From positions 1 through 20,471 of IMG/VR virus record IMGVR_UViG_3300029915_000165: a stretch of 20,471 bases of DNA; one strand, given 5' to 3'. A program made the translations under genes and the position numbers. Below the pieces are notes generated by a model, which made no database searches, was not told the DNA's origin, and saw nothing but the letters and a program-made list of their open reading frames with translations. The DNA is from a virus. Below, piece after piece: positions 7,684 to 14,219 of the stretch. Every line of letters starts with the position of its first letter. The first letter of the stretch is position 1.

Positions 7684-10085
7684 GATTGAGCCCGTCCGAT
7701 TCGCTGGGTGCTGGCGTTCACCATCTTGTCGACCCGCCTTTGGCCTTCTGTGGAATCCGCGTAAATGGGACTGTAGATGTGGGTCACGGTGCTGGGAGGC
7801 GTTGCGCCGCCGTTCTGCTTGAGGCCCTGGGTGGCGTAGCTGCCGGCCGCGGTGTTCAACCGGCCAACTTGGGCGTTGTGGGCCGCGAGGTTGTAGCCGA
7901 GGTTTTGGTGGGCATTCGCCCAGTCGTTGAAGTCATGGACGGGTGCCACGAGTTCCGGGCCTGCCTCACCCATCAGGGCCAAGGTGGGGGTGTCGATCAG
8001 GCCGCCGACTGCGAATGCCCCGCCGGTCCCCGAGGCCACCTTGGAGGCTCCAGACGCAGCGGCGATGCTGCCCGTCATGACGGCGATCTCCGCAAGCGCC
8101 GCGGCCTCGCCCCCGACCAGGGAAAGGGGAGCCCAACTGGCCCATATTTCAGCGGTGGCCAGGGCTTCAGCCGATCCCATCTGGGCCGCGTTTGCAGTAG
8201 ACAGCGCCGACCCGAAAGCGGCTCCGGCCGCCGCCGTCATTAGATACTGCGAGGCCATCTTGGCCAGGGCCCCCACGGCAGAGGTTTCGATGCTCTTGCC
8301 GAAAGCCTTCACCGCCTGCCCCCCCTTGGCGGTGCCTTCCACGATGGATTCAATGCTGTGCGCCATCCCATCCTGGATCCCGTTCATTGCCTGGAGGGTG
8401 GTGGAGCGGAATTCATTGAACATGCCATCGCCCTTGGCGATGAAGTCCCGCATGCCGGCCTCGGCCCCGCCGGCAGCGGTGCCGTCCCAATGCACCTCGA
8501 CCATGTATTGGAGCGCGGCATGCGCGGACGCCCCACCCTTCGCTGTCTCGGCCTTGAGCCGCTCCTCTATCTGGCCGCGGGACATCTTTCCCTGGATTTC
8601 GCTCTGCTGGGCAAGGGACTTCTTGAGCTCTTCGAAGGCCTTTTTATTGGCCTCAGCCTCGGCTGCTTTCGTCGCTGCATCCTCGGCCAGGTGTTCGGCT
8701 TTCGCGGTTCGATTCAGGGCGGCGAGCTGATCCAGATAGAGCTTGTGCGCAGCTAGCCGGGCAGCAGCCGCGGCCTCCTGGCCCTCCGGAGTATCCTTCT
8801 TCTCGATCTCCGCGTAGATTTTGCGGTAGTTCTCTTTCATCTGGGCCAGGGCCTCGGCCTCGCCCCGTTGCTTCCTCTGCTCGATGGTGGTGGCATCCAT
8901 CGTCTTCAGGTCTTCGGCGCCCAGGTGGTTCGCCTGCTCCATGAGGTTCAGCCGGGTTTCGATGCCCTTCTTGGCCTCCTCTTCGGCCTTGCGGGCGGCT
9001 TCGCGGGCAGCTGTGGCTGCCTTCTTCTGGTCCTCCGCGGCCTTCCTCTTGGCCTCCTTGGCGGCATCGATCTCTTCCTTGGTTTGCGGCTGCGGGCCGG
9101 TGTGTGCCCCTCGCATCTGCTCCCGCTGCATCTCCCCGGCGGGGTCCTCCTTTCCATGCTGCAGGGCATATACGGAAGCATCCTCCTCCTTCATGATGTT
9201 GGCCAGGTACCCAGGAACCTGCATGAGAGCATCAATCGGGTTTTCGAGCTGATTCCAGCCCCGGATGATGCCGTCGAACATCTGGGCAAACCCAAGGTTG
9301 ACTCGCCCGAAGGCCAGGTCAAGGCCGCTGGTCTGCTCCGCGATGTCCTTCTTCACCTTGTCCATGGCAATGGACACGTCGCCCGCTTGGCGCTGCATCG
9401 CGATCATGCGGGCTATGGCGTTCTGATCGATGCCCTTGCCATACTTTTCAAGAGCATCCTTCCCATCGGCCAAGGTCTCGAAGAACCGGCGCATCTGGGG
9501 GATTTCGTTGATCGCTCCCCGGCCCAGCAGTTCCTGGGTGAGGATCAGCTTTTTGTTCTGGTCCGTGCAGGACTCAATGACGGCCAGGGACGCCTTCATG
9601 ACGTCCACCGGTTTCATCTGCATCAGCGCGGCCTGGGATGCGGCGATCCCATTGGCTATGAACACCTCGCTGTTGGACTTCATGGAACGGGTCACGCCCG
9701 TGAGCCAGTCGCCCAGTTGCTCGATGCTGCCCCCCGTCAGCTTCATGGTGGCGTCGAAGATGTTCAGCCGTTCAAGGGATTCCCCGGTCTGGAAGGAGAG
9801 CCCCTCAAAGGTGCGTGCCAGTTCATTGGTATGGGCGACAGCCTCGGGGATGGCGCTGATCGCCCCCTTGACCCCCTCCAGGAGCTTGGCGCCGGCCATG
9901 GCCCCAATGACAGCCATGGATCCGAAGCCGAGCGCCGCCCTGGAAAACCCGGCGGTCATCTGGTCCGCGGCGCTGGTGGCTTCCTTGGAGGTCGAGACAG
10001 CCTTTTCCCTGAACCGATCCAGGACGACCATGGCATCGCCCGCATCGCCAGTGATCACCACCTTCAGTTCATTGGCCACGGTCAA
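7680..10085 (-). CDS. Tail tape measure protein
   Basis: The 801-residue protein sets tail length and is ejected with the DNA in siphoviruses. Hydrophobic, Gly/Ala-rich stretches lie near residues 45-85 and 620-700. A long Lys/Glu/Ala coiled-coil runs at about 330-530. Near the C-terminus is GGLIDTPTLALMGEAGPEL, the GEAGPE type signature typical of tape measure proteins. At about 0.15 nm per residue the length suggests a tail near 120 nm. The TTG start at 10085 overlaps the stop of the preceding ORF; an alternative GTG lies at 10079. The gene ends in an ATGA overlap with the next gene. Assignment is firm from signature, size and position. Confidence 0.92.
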   Translation of the reverse strand: MTVANELKVVITGDAGDAMVVLDRFREKAVSTSKEATSAADQMTAGFSRAALGFGSMAVIGAMAGAKLLEGVKGAISAIPEAVAHTNELARTFEGLSFQTGESLERLNIFDATMKLTGGSIEQLGDWLTGVTRSMKSNSEVFIANGIAASQAALMQMKPVDVMKASLAVIESCTDQNKKLILTQELLGRGAINEIPQMRRFFETLADGKDALEKYGKGIDQNAIARMIAMQRQAGDVSIAMDKVKKDIAEQTSGLDLAFGRVNLGFAQMFDGIIRGWNQLENPIDALMQVPGYLANIMKEEDASVYALQHGKEDPAGEMQREQMRGAHTGPQPQTKEEIDAAKEAKRKAAEDQKKAATAAREAARKAEEEAKKGIETRLNLMEQANHLGAEDLKTMDATTIEQRKQRGEAEALAQMKENYRKIYAEIEKKDTPEGQEAAAAARLAAHKLYLDQLAALNRTAKAEHLAEDAATKAAEAEANKKAFEELKKSLAQQSEIQGKMSRGQIEERLKAETAKGGASAHAALQYMVEVHWDGTAAGGAEAGMRDFIAKGDGMFNEFRSTTLQAMNGIQDGMAHSIESIVEGTAKGGQAVKAFGKSIETSAVGALAKMASQYLMTAAAGAAFGSALSTANAAQMGSAEALATAEIWASWAPLSLVGGEAAALAEIAVMTGSIAAASGASKVASGTGGAFAVGGLIDTPTLALMGEAGPELVAPVHDFNDWANAHQNLGYNLAAHNAQVGRLNTAAGSYATQGLKQNGGATPPSTVTHIYSPIYADSTEGQRRVDKMVNASTQRIGRAQS

Positions 10086-10249
10086 TCCTCATCCAGGGTT
10101 GGTGCTTCGGGTGGTTTGCCGCCGTTGGCGTATAGCCCCAACGCGGAATGCCAGCAGTTCTGTGCGTGGCGGAGCGCCTTGTGGGACTCCTCCCGGAGGT
10201 GGTCCTCCAGGAGGGTCAGGGCGTCATCAAAGGGCATTTGGGCGGCCAT
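10082..10249 (-). CDS. Tail assembly chaperone T-like ORF
   Basis: A 55-residue ORF (start MAAQMPFDDALTLLEDH) lies between the first chaperone ORF and the tape measure gene, where lambda encodes the T part of gpG-T. Its frame is open back to a stop at 10415-10417, so it overlaps the 3' 139 bases of the upstream ORF. A minus-one shift would join the two. The residues just before the ATG (SSRAGGWE) look like a natural continuation, which favours a fusion product. No canonical X-XXY-YYZ heptamer was found in the overlap. Independent initiation at 10249, after a G-rich leader (GGTGGGTGGGAA), is the alternative. Confidence 0.65.
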   Translation of the reverse strand: MAAQMPFDDALTLLEDHLREESHKALRHAQNCWHSALGLYANGGKPPEAPTLDED

Positions 10250-10275
10250 TTCCCACCCACCGGCCCGGGAGCTGA

Positions 10276-10701
10276 TTAGTCGGCGGATGGGGAATCGGGC
10301 TCCGTGGCCAGGGTCTTCGTCCCGGTCGCGCCGGCCGGATCTGCGGGGGCGTCCGCGAAATAGCCTGGGGTGACGCCCGCAAGCCCCAGCGCATAGCCAA
10401 AAAGCTCCATGGCCTCACCGAAGGTCTCGGCGAAGGGGCGGCCGGCGGCGGTCGCTTCCATCTTGGCCAGGTAGGCCGGATCCTTTTCGGCCTGCTCCAA
10501 CTCATTGTCGTTGGCGCTGAAGATCGCGGATAGCTTGCGAACGGAACGGGCCACCCCGGCGGACCCGAGACGCTCCATGACCATGGGCATGGCCGACGCA
10601 TCCCCAGCCTTGACCTTGGCGCGGGCCTCCATCATCTGAGCGATGGGGGCGATTAGAGGGAGCGCCATTTCCAGGCGGCGGGTGCTCTGCGTGCTGGTCA
10701 T
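10276..10701 (-). CDS. Tail assembly chaperone, gpG-like
   Basis: The 141-residue protein begins MTSTQSTRRLEMALPL. The ATG is three bases beyond the tail tube stop, and GGAG overlapping that stop acts as ribosome binding site. The sequence is mostly helical, with alternating charged and small residues and a Pro/Ala/Thr/Asp-rich tail after residue about 115. No catalytic motif or membrane segment is visible. Its location between tube and tape measure genes, and a second ORF in the minus-one frame behind it, match the chaperones that keep the tape measure soluble during tail assembly (lambda G/T, HK97 gp13-14). The family is inferred mainly from context. Confidence 0.7.
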   Translation of the reverse strand: MTSTQSTRRLEMALPLIAPIAQMMEARAKVKAGDASAMPMVMERLGSAGVARSVRKLSAIFSANDNELEQAEKDPAYLAKMEATAAGRPFAETFGEAMELFGYALGLAGVTPGYFADAPADPAGATGTKTLATEPDSPSAD

Positions 10702-10704
10702 GGT

Positions 10705-11370
10705 CTACTCCACCGGTCCGGTGACGGTGATCGGGATGAAAAAGACCGGGACGCCTTGAGCCGAATTCAGGAACAGATCGCCGCCGCAGGCCAAGGTGCA
10801 CTTGAGGACGATCTTGTCCTTCTGGCTGTATTTGACGCTGGGCTGGGTCAGGAAATTGACCCGGGGCCAGAGGTAGATGTCGTTCTGGCCGAAGACCGAA
10901 CTCGGAGTGACGAAAATGGCGACCCACTTCAGGGTGCTGTTGGGGAGAGCCAGGAGGGCGGCCTTGCGCGGGGTGGTCCCAGCAATGGTCACCAGATCGG
11001 CGGGCGCGACGCCGAACAGATCAGCCCAGTGCTGGGCGTCCGCATCGTAGATGGTGAAGTCGAGGCCGGCCTCCTTGATGCCGCTCTGGATCTTGTTCGG
11101 GACGGAGCCATCGTTGTGCGGGAAGTCCAGCGAGTCAGGGGTGACCTTGAAGTCCAGGCCGTTCTCATCGATGTCACCCCAGGGATTGCCGACCGGGAGC
11201 GTGTAAGTGGTGTCCGTCCCGAACAGCAGGGCCAGGAAACCTTCGACGATGGAGGCCTGGGTGGGGGTGGCTCCCCCGGGATTGATGGCCGGGTACGGAA
11301 ACAGGTAGAGCTTACCGGGAGCGTGGTTTTCGAACGCTTTGTTGCACTGGGCGAAAAGGGCCTGGGTCAT
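10705..11370 (-). CDS. Major tail tube protein
   Basis: The 221-residue protein begins MTQALFAQCNKAFENHAP and starts at an ATG behind GAGGAG at a spacing of eight. It is beta-rich with alternating hydrophobic residues, lacks a signal peptide and ends in a strand-like FFIPITVTGPVE. Size and position (after the terminator-like gene, directly before the chaperone pair) are those of the tube subunit that stacks in hexamers around the tape measure protein. It stands 34 bases from the preceding gene with its own strong Shine-Dalgarno sequence, in keeping with high expression. I recognise it by context more than by motif. Confidence 0.75.
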   Translation of the reverse strand: MTQALFAQCNKAFENHAPGKLYLFPYPAINPGGATPTQASIVEGFLALLFGTDTTYTLPVGNPWGDIDENGLDFKVTPDSLDFPHNDGSVPNKIQSGIKEAGLDFTIYDADAQHWADLFGVAPADLVTIAGTTPRKAALLALPNSTLKWVAIFVTPSSVFGQNDIYLWPRVNFLTQPSVKYSQKDKIVLKCTLACGGDLFLNSAQGVPVFFIPITVTGPVE

Positions 11371-11404
11371 CGGGGGGTCTCCTCAAAGGGGGCGGGGTGG
11401 GCGG

Positions 11405-11821
11405 CTACCATTCCGGGCGCCACATGTACAGGAAGCTGAAAATCATGACGGTGCCGGACAGCGGGACTTCGCCCTCGGTGCCGCCCCACTCCTGGGTTCC
11501 CCAGGTGGTTTGGGCAACCAGGCGGCCCTGGGTTCCGTCTTCGAGCAGGGCCTTCCGAATCAGGATGGCCATCGGGTCGGTGCTGTCCTCGGCCGGCCGC
11601 CCCACCCCGGTATAGTCCACGGCCACCGAATAGACCCGGGTGTGCGGGCGGGTGGAATCCGCTTCCTCGTTGACCGCCTTGTCACCGTGGGAATAGATGC
11701 AGATGGCCGGGAGAAGGGCTGGGGGCAGGTCCGTCCGGGGCGAGAGGTAAGAGGCATACCCGGTGGTCTCGAAGATGGCGCCCACCATGGCATACCGGAT
11801 CAGCTGCTGGACGGTGCTCAT
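11405..11821 (-). CDS. Tail terminator / minor tail protein, gpU-like
   Basis: The 139-residue protein starts MSTVQQLIRYAMVGAIF at an ATG overlapping the previous stop (ATGA at 11818-11821). The longer upstream frame to 11887 lies inside the connector gene and is rejected. An N-terminal helix is followed by beta strands (AICIYSHGDKAVNEE, RVYSVAVDYTGVGR) and a helix rich in LIRKALLED, the alpha/beta layout of gpU or HK97 gp10-type proteins that cap the tail tube and bind the head. It lies between the head connector and the tube gene, the usual slot for the tail terminator. Moderate confidence in the precise role. Confidence 0.65.
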   Translation of the reverse strand: MSTVQQLIRYAMVGAIFETTGYASYLSPRTDLPPALLPAICIYSHGDKAVNEEADSTRPHTRVYSVAVDYTGVGRPAEDSTDPMAILIRKALLEDGTQGRLVAQTTWGTQEWGGTEGEVPLSGTVMIFSFLYMWRPEW

Positions 11822-12114
11822 GGCGCCCCCAGGAAGGCCCGGGTGACGCTTCCGCCGCCGGAGAGCTGGATGTGCACCACCCGCCAAAGCTGGCTGTTCC
11901 AGGTGAGGGTGTCCCGGGTGGGCTGCAGGTCCGGCACGTCCGCAGAGGCGAACCGAAGGGTCCTGGTGCGCCCGGCGGTGACGTTCTCACCCACCACGGT
12001 GTCCTCGACGGACGCCACGCCCGGGACGCCAGTAACCCCGGTCCCGGAGGCCAGCGTCACCGGCTCACCAAAGTCCTTGGTCATGCTGCGGGCGTCCTGG
12101 GCGAGGTTGGGCAT
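11818..12114 (-). CDS. Head-tail connector protein, gpFII-like
   Basis: The 98-residue protein starts MPNLAQDARSMTKDFGEP. Its ATG overlaps the TAA of the preceding gene (TAATG). The sequence is a run of short strands: a threonine/valine/glycine-rich middle, then LTWNSQLWRVVHIQ and a C-terminal GGSVTRAFLGAP. This resembles small head-tail attachment proteins of the lambda FII type, which start with DDF(G)-like residues and end in a strand-rich barrel. Position between the capsid region and the tail terminator agrees. A longer frame up to 12297 overlaps the 51-residue ORF and is arginine-rich shadow, so the inner ATG is used. Confidence 0.65.
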   Translation of the reverse strand: MPNLAQDARSMTKDFGEPVTLASGTGVTGVPGVASVEDTVVGENVTAGRTRTLRFASADVPDLQPTRDTLTWNSQLWRVVHIQLSGGGSVTRAFLGAP

Positions 12115-12269
12115 TACTTGATGACCTCGGCGGCCGGGGCAACCGGGACGGGCACGGCCTTGTTCACGCTGAACAGGGTCTTGGCGTCGGAATCGGGGAT
12201 GTCGACGAGTTCGTCGGGCTCGACGGTCTGCCCGAGGACGATCGTATGGGCGGTGATCTTTACTTGCAT
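12114..12269 (-). CDS. Small phage protein behind the capsid gene, unknown function
   Basis: A 51-residue ORF begins MQVKITAHTIVLGQTVEPDE and ends APAAEVIK. GGAGA stands six bases upstream of the ATG, and the TAA shares its last base with the next ATG. The N-terminal half reads as two strands (VKITAHTIV) and an acidic loop; the end is Pro/Val/Ala-rich. Proteins of this size with a KxxxxIVxGQxVEpdElVD(I/L) pattern are frequent next to head-completion genes in phages. No enzymatic motif is present. A structural or head-completion accessory role is the likely reading, from context only. Confidence 0.65.
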   Translation of the reverse strand: MQVKITAHTIVLGQTVEPDELVDIPDSDAKTLFSVNKAVPVPVAPAAEVIK

Positions 12270-12304
12270 GGCGATTCTCCAGGAAGATGAGCGTCAAAAG
12301 GAGC

Positions 12305-12332
12305 GAGGGGGCGGGATCACTCCCACCCCCTC
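12305..12332 (-). terminator. Hairpin after the capsid gene, weak terminator or mRNA stabiliser
   Basis: The two arms are GAGGGGGCGGGA (12305-12316) and TCCCACCCCCTC (12321-12332) with a four-base loop. In the minus-strand RNA the single mismatch becomes a G-U pair, giving a 12-bp stem that begins seven bases after the capsid stop codon. Downstream comes CTCCTTTTGAC, only four U in a row, so termination would be partial. It could also protect the capsid message from 3' exonucleases. Confidence 0.6.
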
Positions 12333-12338
12333 AACCGA

Positions 12339-13637
12339 CTAGCAGAGGGCGTCCAGGGTGGCCGCGAAGCTCTGGATGTGCCGGTAGTTGACGTCCACCA
12401 GTTGCGTGGAGATGACCCGGATCAGGCCCTGGGTGGCCAGGGTGTAGGGATCGGTCAGGATGTCCAGGGCGCCCCATTCCGCGATGATCAGTTCGCGCCA
12501 GACACCGTAGAGGATGGCGCTGAGAGCCGTCCCGCTTCCCTTGGTGAGGTTGTAGGGAACCTGGTTGGTGACGTAGGCCGGATAGCCGTTGACGTCGCCG
12601 ATGCCCTTGCTCCCGATGGCGGACTCCCACACGAACCGGGCTCCCGAAGCCTGGGCGACCAGGGTCTGTTTGAGGGCGCCGCGCACCTTGGTGTTGGTGA
12701 GGTAGGCCGCGTCCGAGGTATCCACGTTGCCCAAGGCGACCTGGGTTTCCATGGCAACCACGTGGGCGAAGTCCGGGGCCGCTCCATTGGTTCCGAGGGG
12801 GACGATGGTCAGCCCGGTGGCATTGGCGATGCCCATGGGCTGGTTGCTGGAACCGGCCCCGAACATGCCGGCCATATCCACCGCCAAGGCGTGGGACTGG
12901 GCCAGATCCTGCATGACGTAGGTGTCGGCGAAGCCAGCGGTCTGAGCGAGCAGCTGCTTGGAATAGGCGCGCTGGGCCATGAGCTGCTTGGGCGTCATGG
13001 TGAAGACCTGAAGGGTGGGGTCCCCGTTGGTGACGCCAGGGGCCACCGGATCATCCCCGGTCCACTGGGCTCCAGGGGTGCTGATCTGGCGGGCGAAGGG
13101 GATGTTCCCAACGCAGCCGGGGAGGAAGGTGCAGCCAGCCCTTCGCAGCGCCAGGGCCGCGTAGAGGAACTCGATGAAGGTCACCGGCTCCTGGGAGATC
13201 AGGCCGGAGGCCGTCGCCTGGACCGTGGCATCCAGGGCGCGCTTCATGCCCAGGTTGGTGGGTACGTAGATGCCCTTGGCTTCCCGGCCCAGGGTCTTCT
13301 GGATGTCCTGGGACACCTCACGCTCGAAGCAGTTGATGCCCGTGGCCTGGGCCATGATCGCCCGGGCGATGGAGTAGGACTTCTGCTCCTTCTCGGAGAA
13401 CTGCACCGCGGCGGCCGGGGTGGAAAAGGGGTTGCCGCTGCGCTCCACCAGCTTGTCGGTGATGATCTTGCGGACGGCATCCCCGCTCAGGCCCCGGCCC
13501 AGGGCCTCCCGGACTTCCTTGTCCAGGCCCAGGCGCGCGCCGGCGCCCTGGAGTTCCAGCGCCTCGTTCATGGCGTTGGCGCGGATTTCGTCGGGGGTCT
13601 GGGTGGTGGCCTGGTTGGCCGCATCCTTGGGTTCCAT
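12339..13637 (-). CDS. Internal start product: major capsid protein alone
   Basis: Within the fusion gene an in-frame ATG at 13637 (MEPKDAANQATTQ) follows AAGGAG at 13645-13650 with a seven-base spacer. This is as good as the best start signals in the window and falls exactly between the protease domain and the scaffold-like helix. It would give a 432-residue scaffold-plus-capsid protein. Phage heads need hundreds of capsid subunits and few proteases, so a nested start solves a stoichiometry problem, much as lambda C and Nu3 share one frame. The product is inferred; the signal is seen. Confidence 0.6.
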   Translation of the reverse strand: MEPKDAANQATTQTPDEIRANAMNEALELQGAGARLGLDKEVREALGRGLSGDAVRKIITDKLVERSGNPFSTPAAAVQFSEKEQKSYSIARAIMAQATGINCFEREVSQDIQKTLGREAKGIYVPTNLGMKRALDATVQATASGLISQEPVTFIEFLYAALALRRAGCTFLPGCVGNIPFARQISTPGAQWTGDDPVAPGVTNGDPTLQVFTMTPKQLMAQRAYSKQLLAQTAGFADTYVMQDLAQSHALAVDMAGMFGAGSSNQPMGIANATGLTIVPLGTNGAAPDFAHVVAMETQVALGNVDTSDAAYLTNTKVRGALKQTLVAQASGARFVWESAIGSKGIGDVNGYPAYVTNQVPYNLTKGSGTALSAILYGVWRELIIAEWGALDILTDPYTLATQGLIRVISTQLVDVNYRHIQSFAATLDALC

Positions 13638-14219
13638 CTCGGAACTCCTTATGAGATTGGCCGGGTGGCCGTTGGTGTTGAGATCCCTGGCCCCGGGCGT
13701 TCCGGGGTCCTGGGGGTTGGGGTCGAAGTTGCGGCCTACGCCGACACGGTCATCAGCCGGAATGGCGACCAGAGAGGCCTCCATGGGCGTCCAGGATGTG
13801 ATCCGGACCTGGTCCGGGGCATCTCCGACTCCCTTGGTGACCTGGTAGTCGTTGATGCGGTAGCCGACGCTGATCTTGGAGCGAATCCCATCCTGAACAT
13901 CGTTGAAGACGTCCTGCCCCTGCTGGGAGCGGGAGAAGTGGATGTCGCCCCGCATGATCCGGTCCGCGTCAAGTGTCACGTTTTCCAGGGCCCCGATGTG
14001 CTGATCCGGATCATGGCCTAGCAGGGCGGCCGCGCCGTTCTGCATCCGGGACATGTCCACTTCGCCGGGGTTGTGGCCCAGGGTTTCCACCCCGAACCAG
14101 CGCTCCACCGGGGTCTCGGAGGAGATGGCCACCCGGACCGTCCGGGCTTCGGTATTGACCGCGGCCCGGTCCAGGGCGACCGTCCGATACTGGATACCCT
14201 TGATCGACCTACTTTCCAT
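12339..14219 (-). CDS. Prohead protease fused to HK97-fold major capsid protein
   Basis: The 626-residue protein joins two functions. Residues 1-165 are an HK97-type (U35) prohead protease: LLGHD with His69, SKISVGY with Ser117, and SWTPMEASLVAIPAD at 142-156. Residues 195 onward are a scaffold-like helical region (about 200-330) and then the HK97-fold capsid protein, ending with ELIIAEWGALDILTDPYT and a strand near the C-terminus. The protease should cut the scaffold during head maturation. Start: ATG at 14219 lies six bases behind AAGGAGG (14226-14232) and overlaps the portal stop; the frame could extend to 14258 but that lacks this signal. An internal start at 13637 probably gives free capsid protein as well. 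Confidence 0.9.
   Translation of the reverse strand: MESRSIKGIQYRTVALDRAAVNTEARTVRVAISSETPVERWFGVETLGHNPGEVDMSRMQNGAAALLGHDPDQHIGALENVTLDADRIMRGDIHFSRSQQGQDVFNDVQDGIRSKISVGYRINDYQVTKGVGDAPDQVRITSWTPMEASLVAIPADDRVGVGRNFDPNPQDPGTPGARDLNTNGHPANLIRSSEMEPKDAANQATTQTPDEIRANAMNEALELQGAGARLGLDKEVREALGRGLSGDAVRKIITDKLVERSGNPFSTPAAAVQFSEKEQKSYSIARAIMAQATGINCFEREVSQDIQKTLGREAKGIYVPTNLGMKRALDATVQATASGLISQEPVTFIEFLYAALALRRAGCTFLPGCVGNIPFARQISTPGAQWTGDDPVAPGVTNGDPTLQVFTMTPKQLMAQRAYSKQLLAQTAGFADTYVMQDLAQSHALAVDMAGMFGAGSSNQPMGIANATGLTIVPLGTNGAAPDFAHVVAMETQVALGNVDTSDAAYLTNTKVRGALKQTLVAQASGARFVWESAIGSKGIGDVNGYPAYVTNQVPYNLTKGSGTALSAILYGVWRELIIAEWGALDILTDPYTLATQGLIRVISTQLVDVNYRHIQSFAATLDALC
13635..13650 (-). promoter_or_regulatory. 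Internal ribosome binding site in the protease-capsid gene
   Basis: On the minus strand AAGGAG is followed by TTCCGAG and ATG. The surrounding codons read LIRSSEMEPKD in the fusion frame, so the site is inside an open frame with no stop on either side. It is a candidate for producing capsid protein in excess over protease. Confidence 0.6.

Noticed and set aside
10399-10404. Run of five T as a slippery site
   Set aside because: Codon phasing is CTT TTT GGC, so the P-site tRNA could not re-pair properly, and the shifted frame just after it is Arg/Gly-rich shadow.
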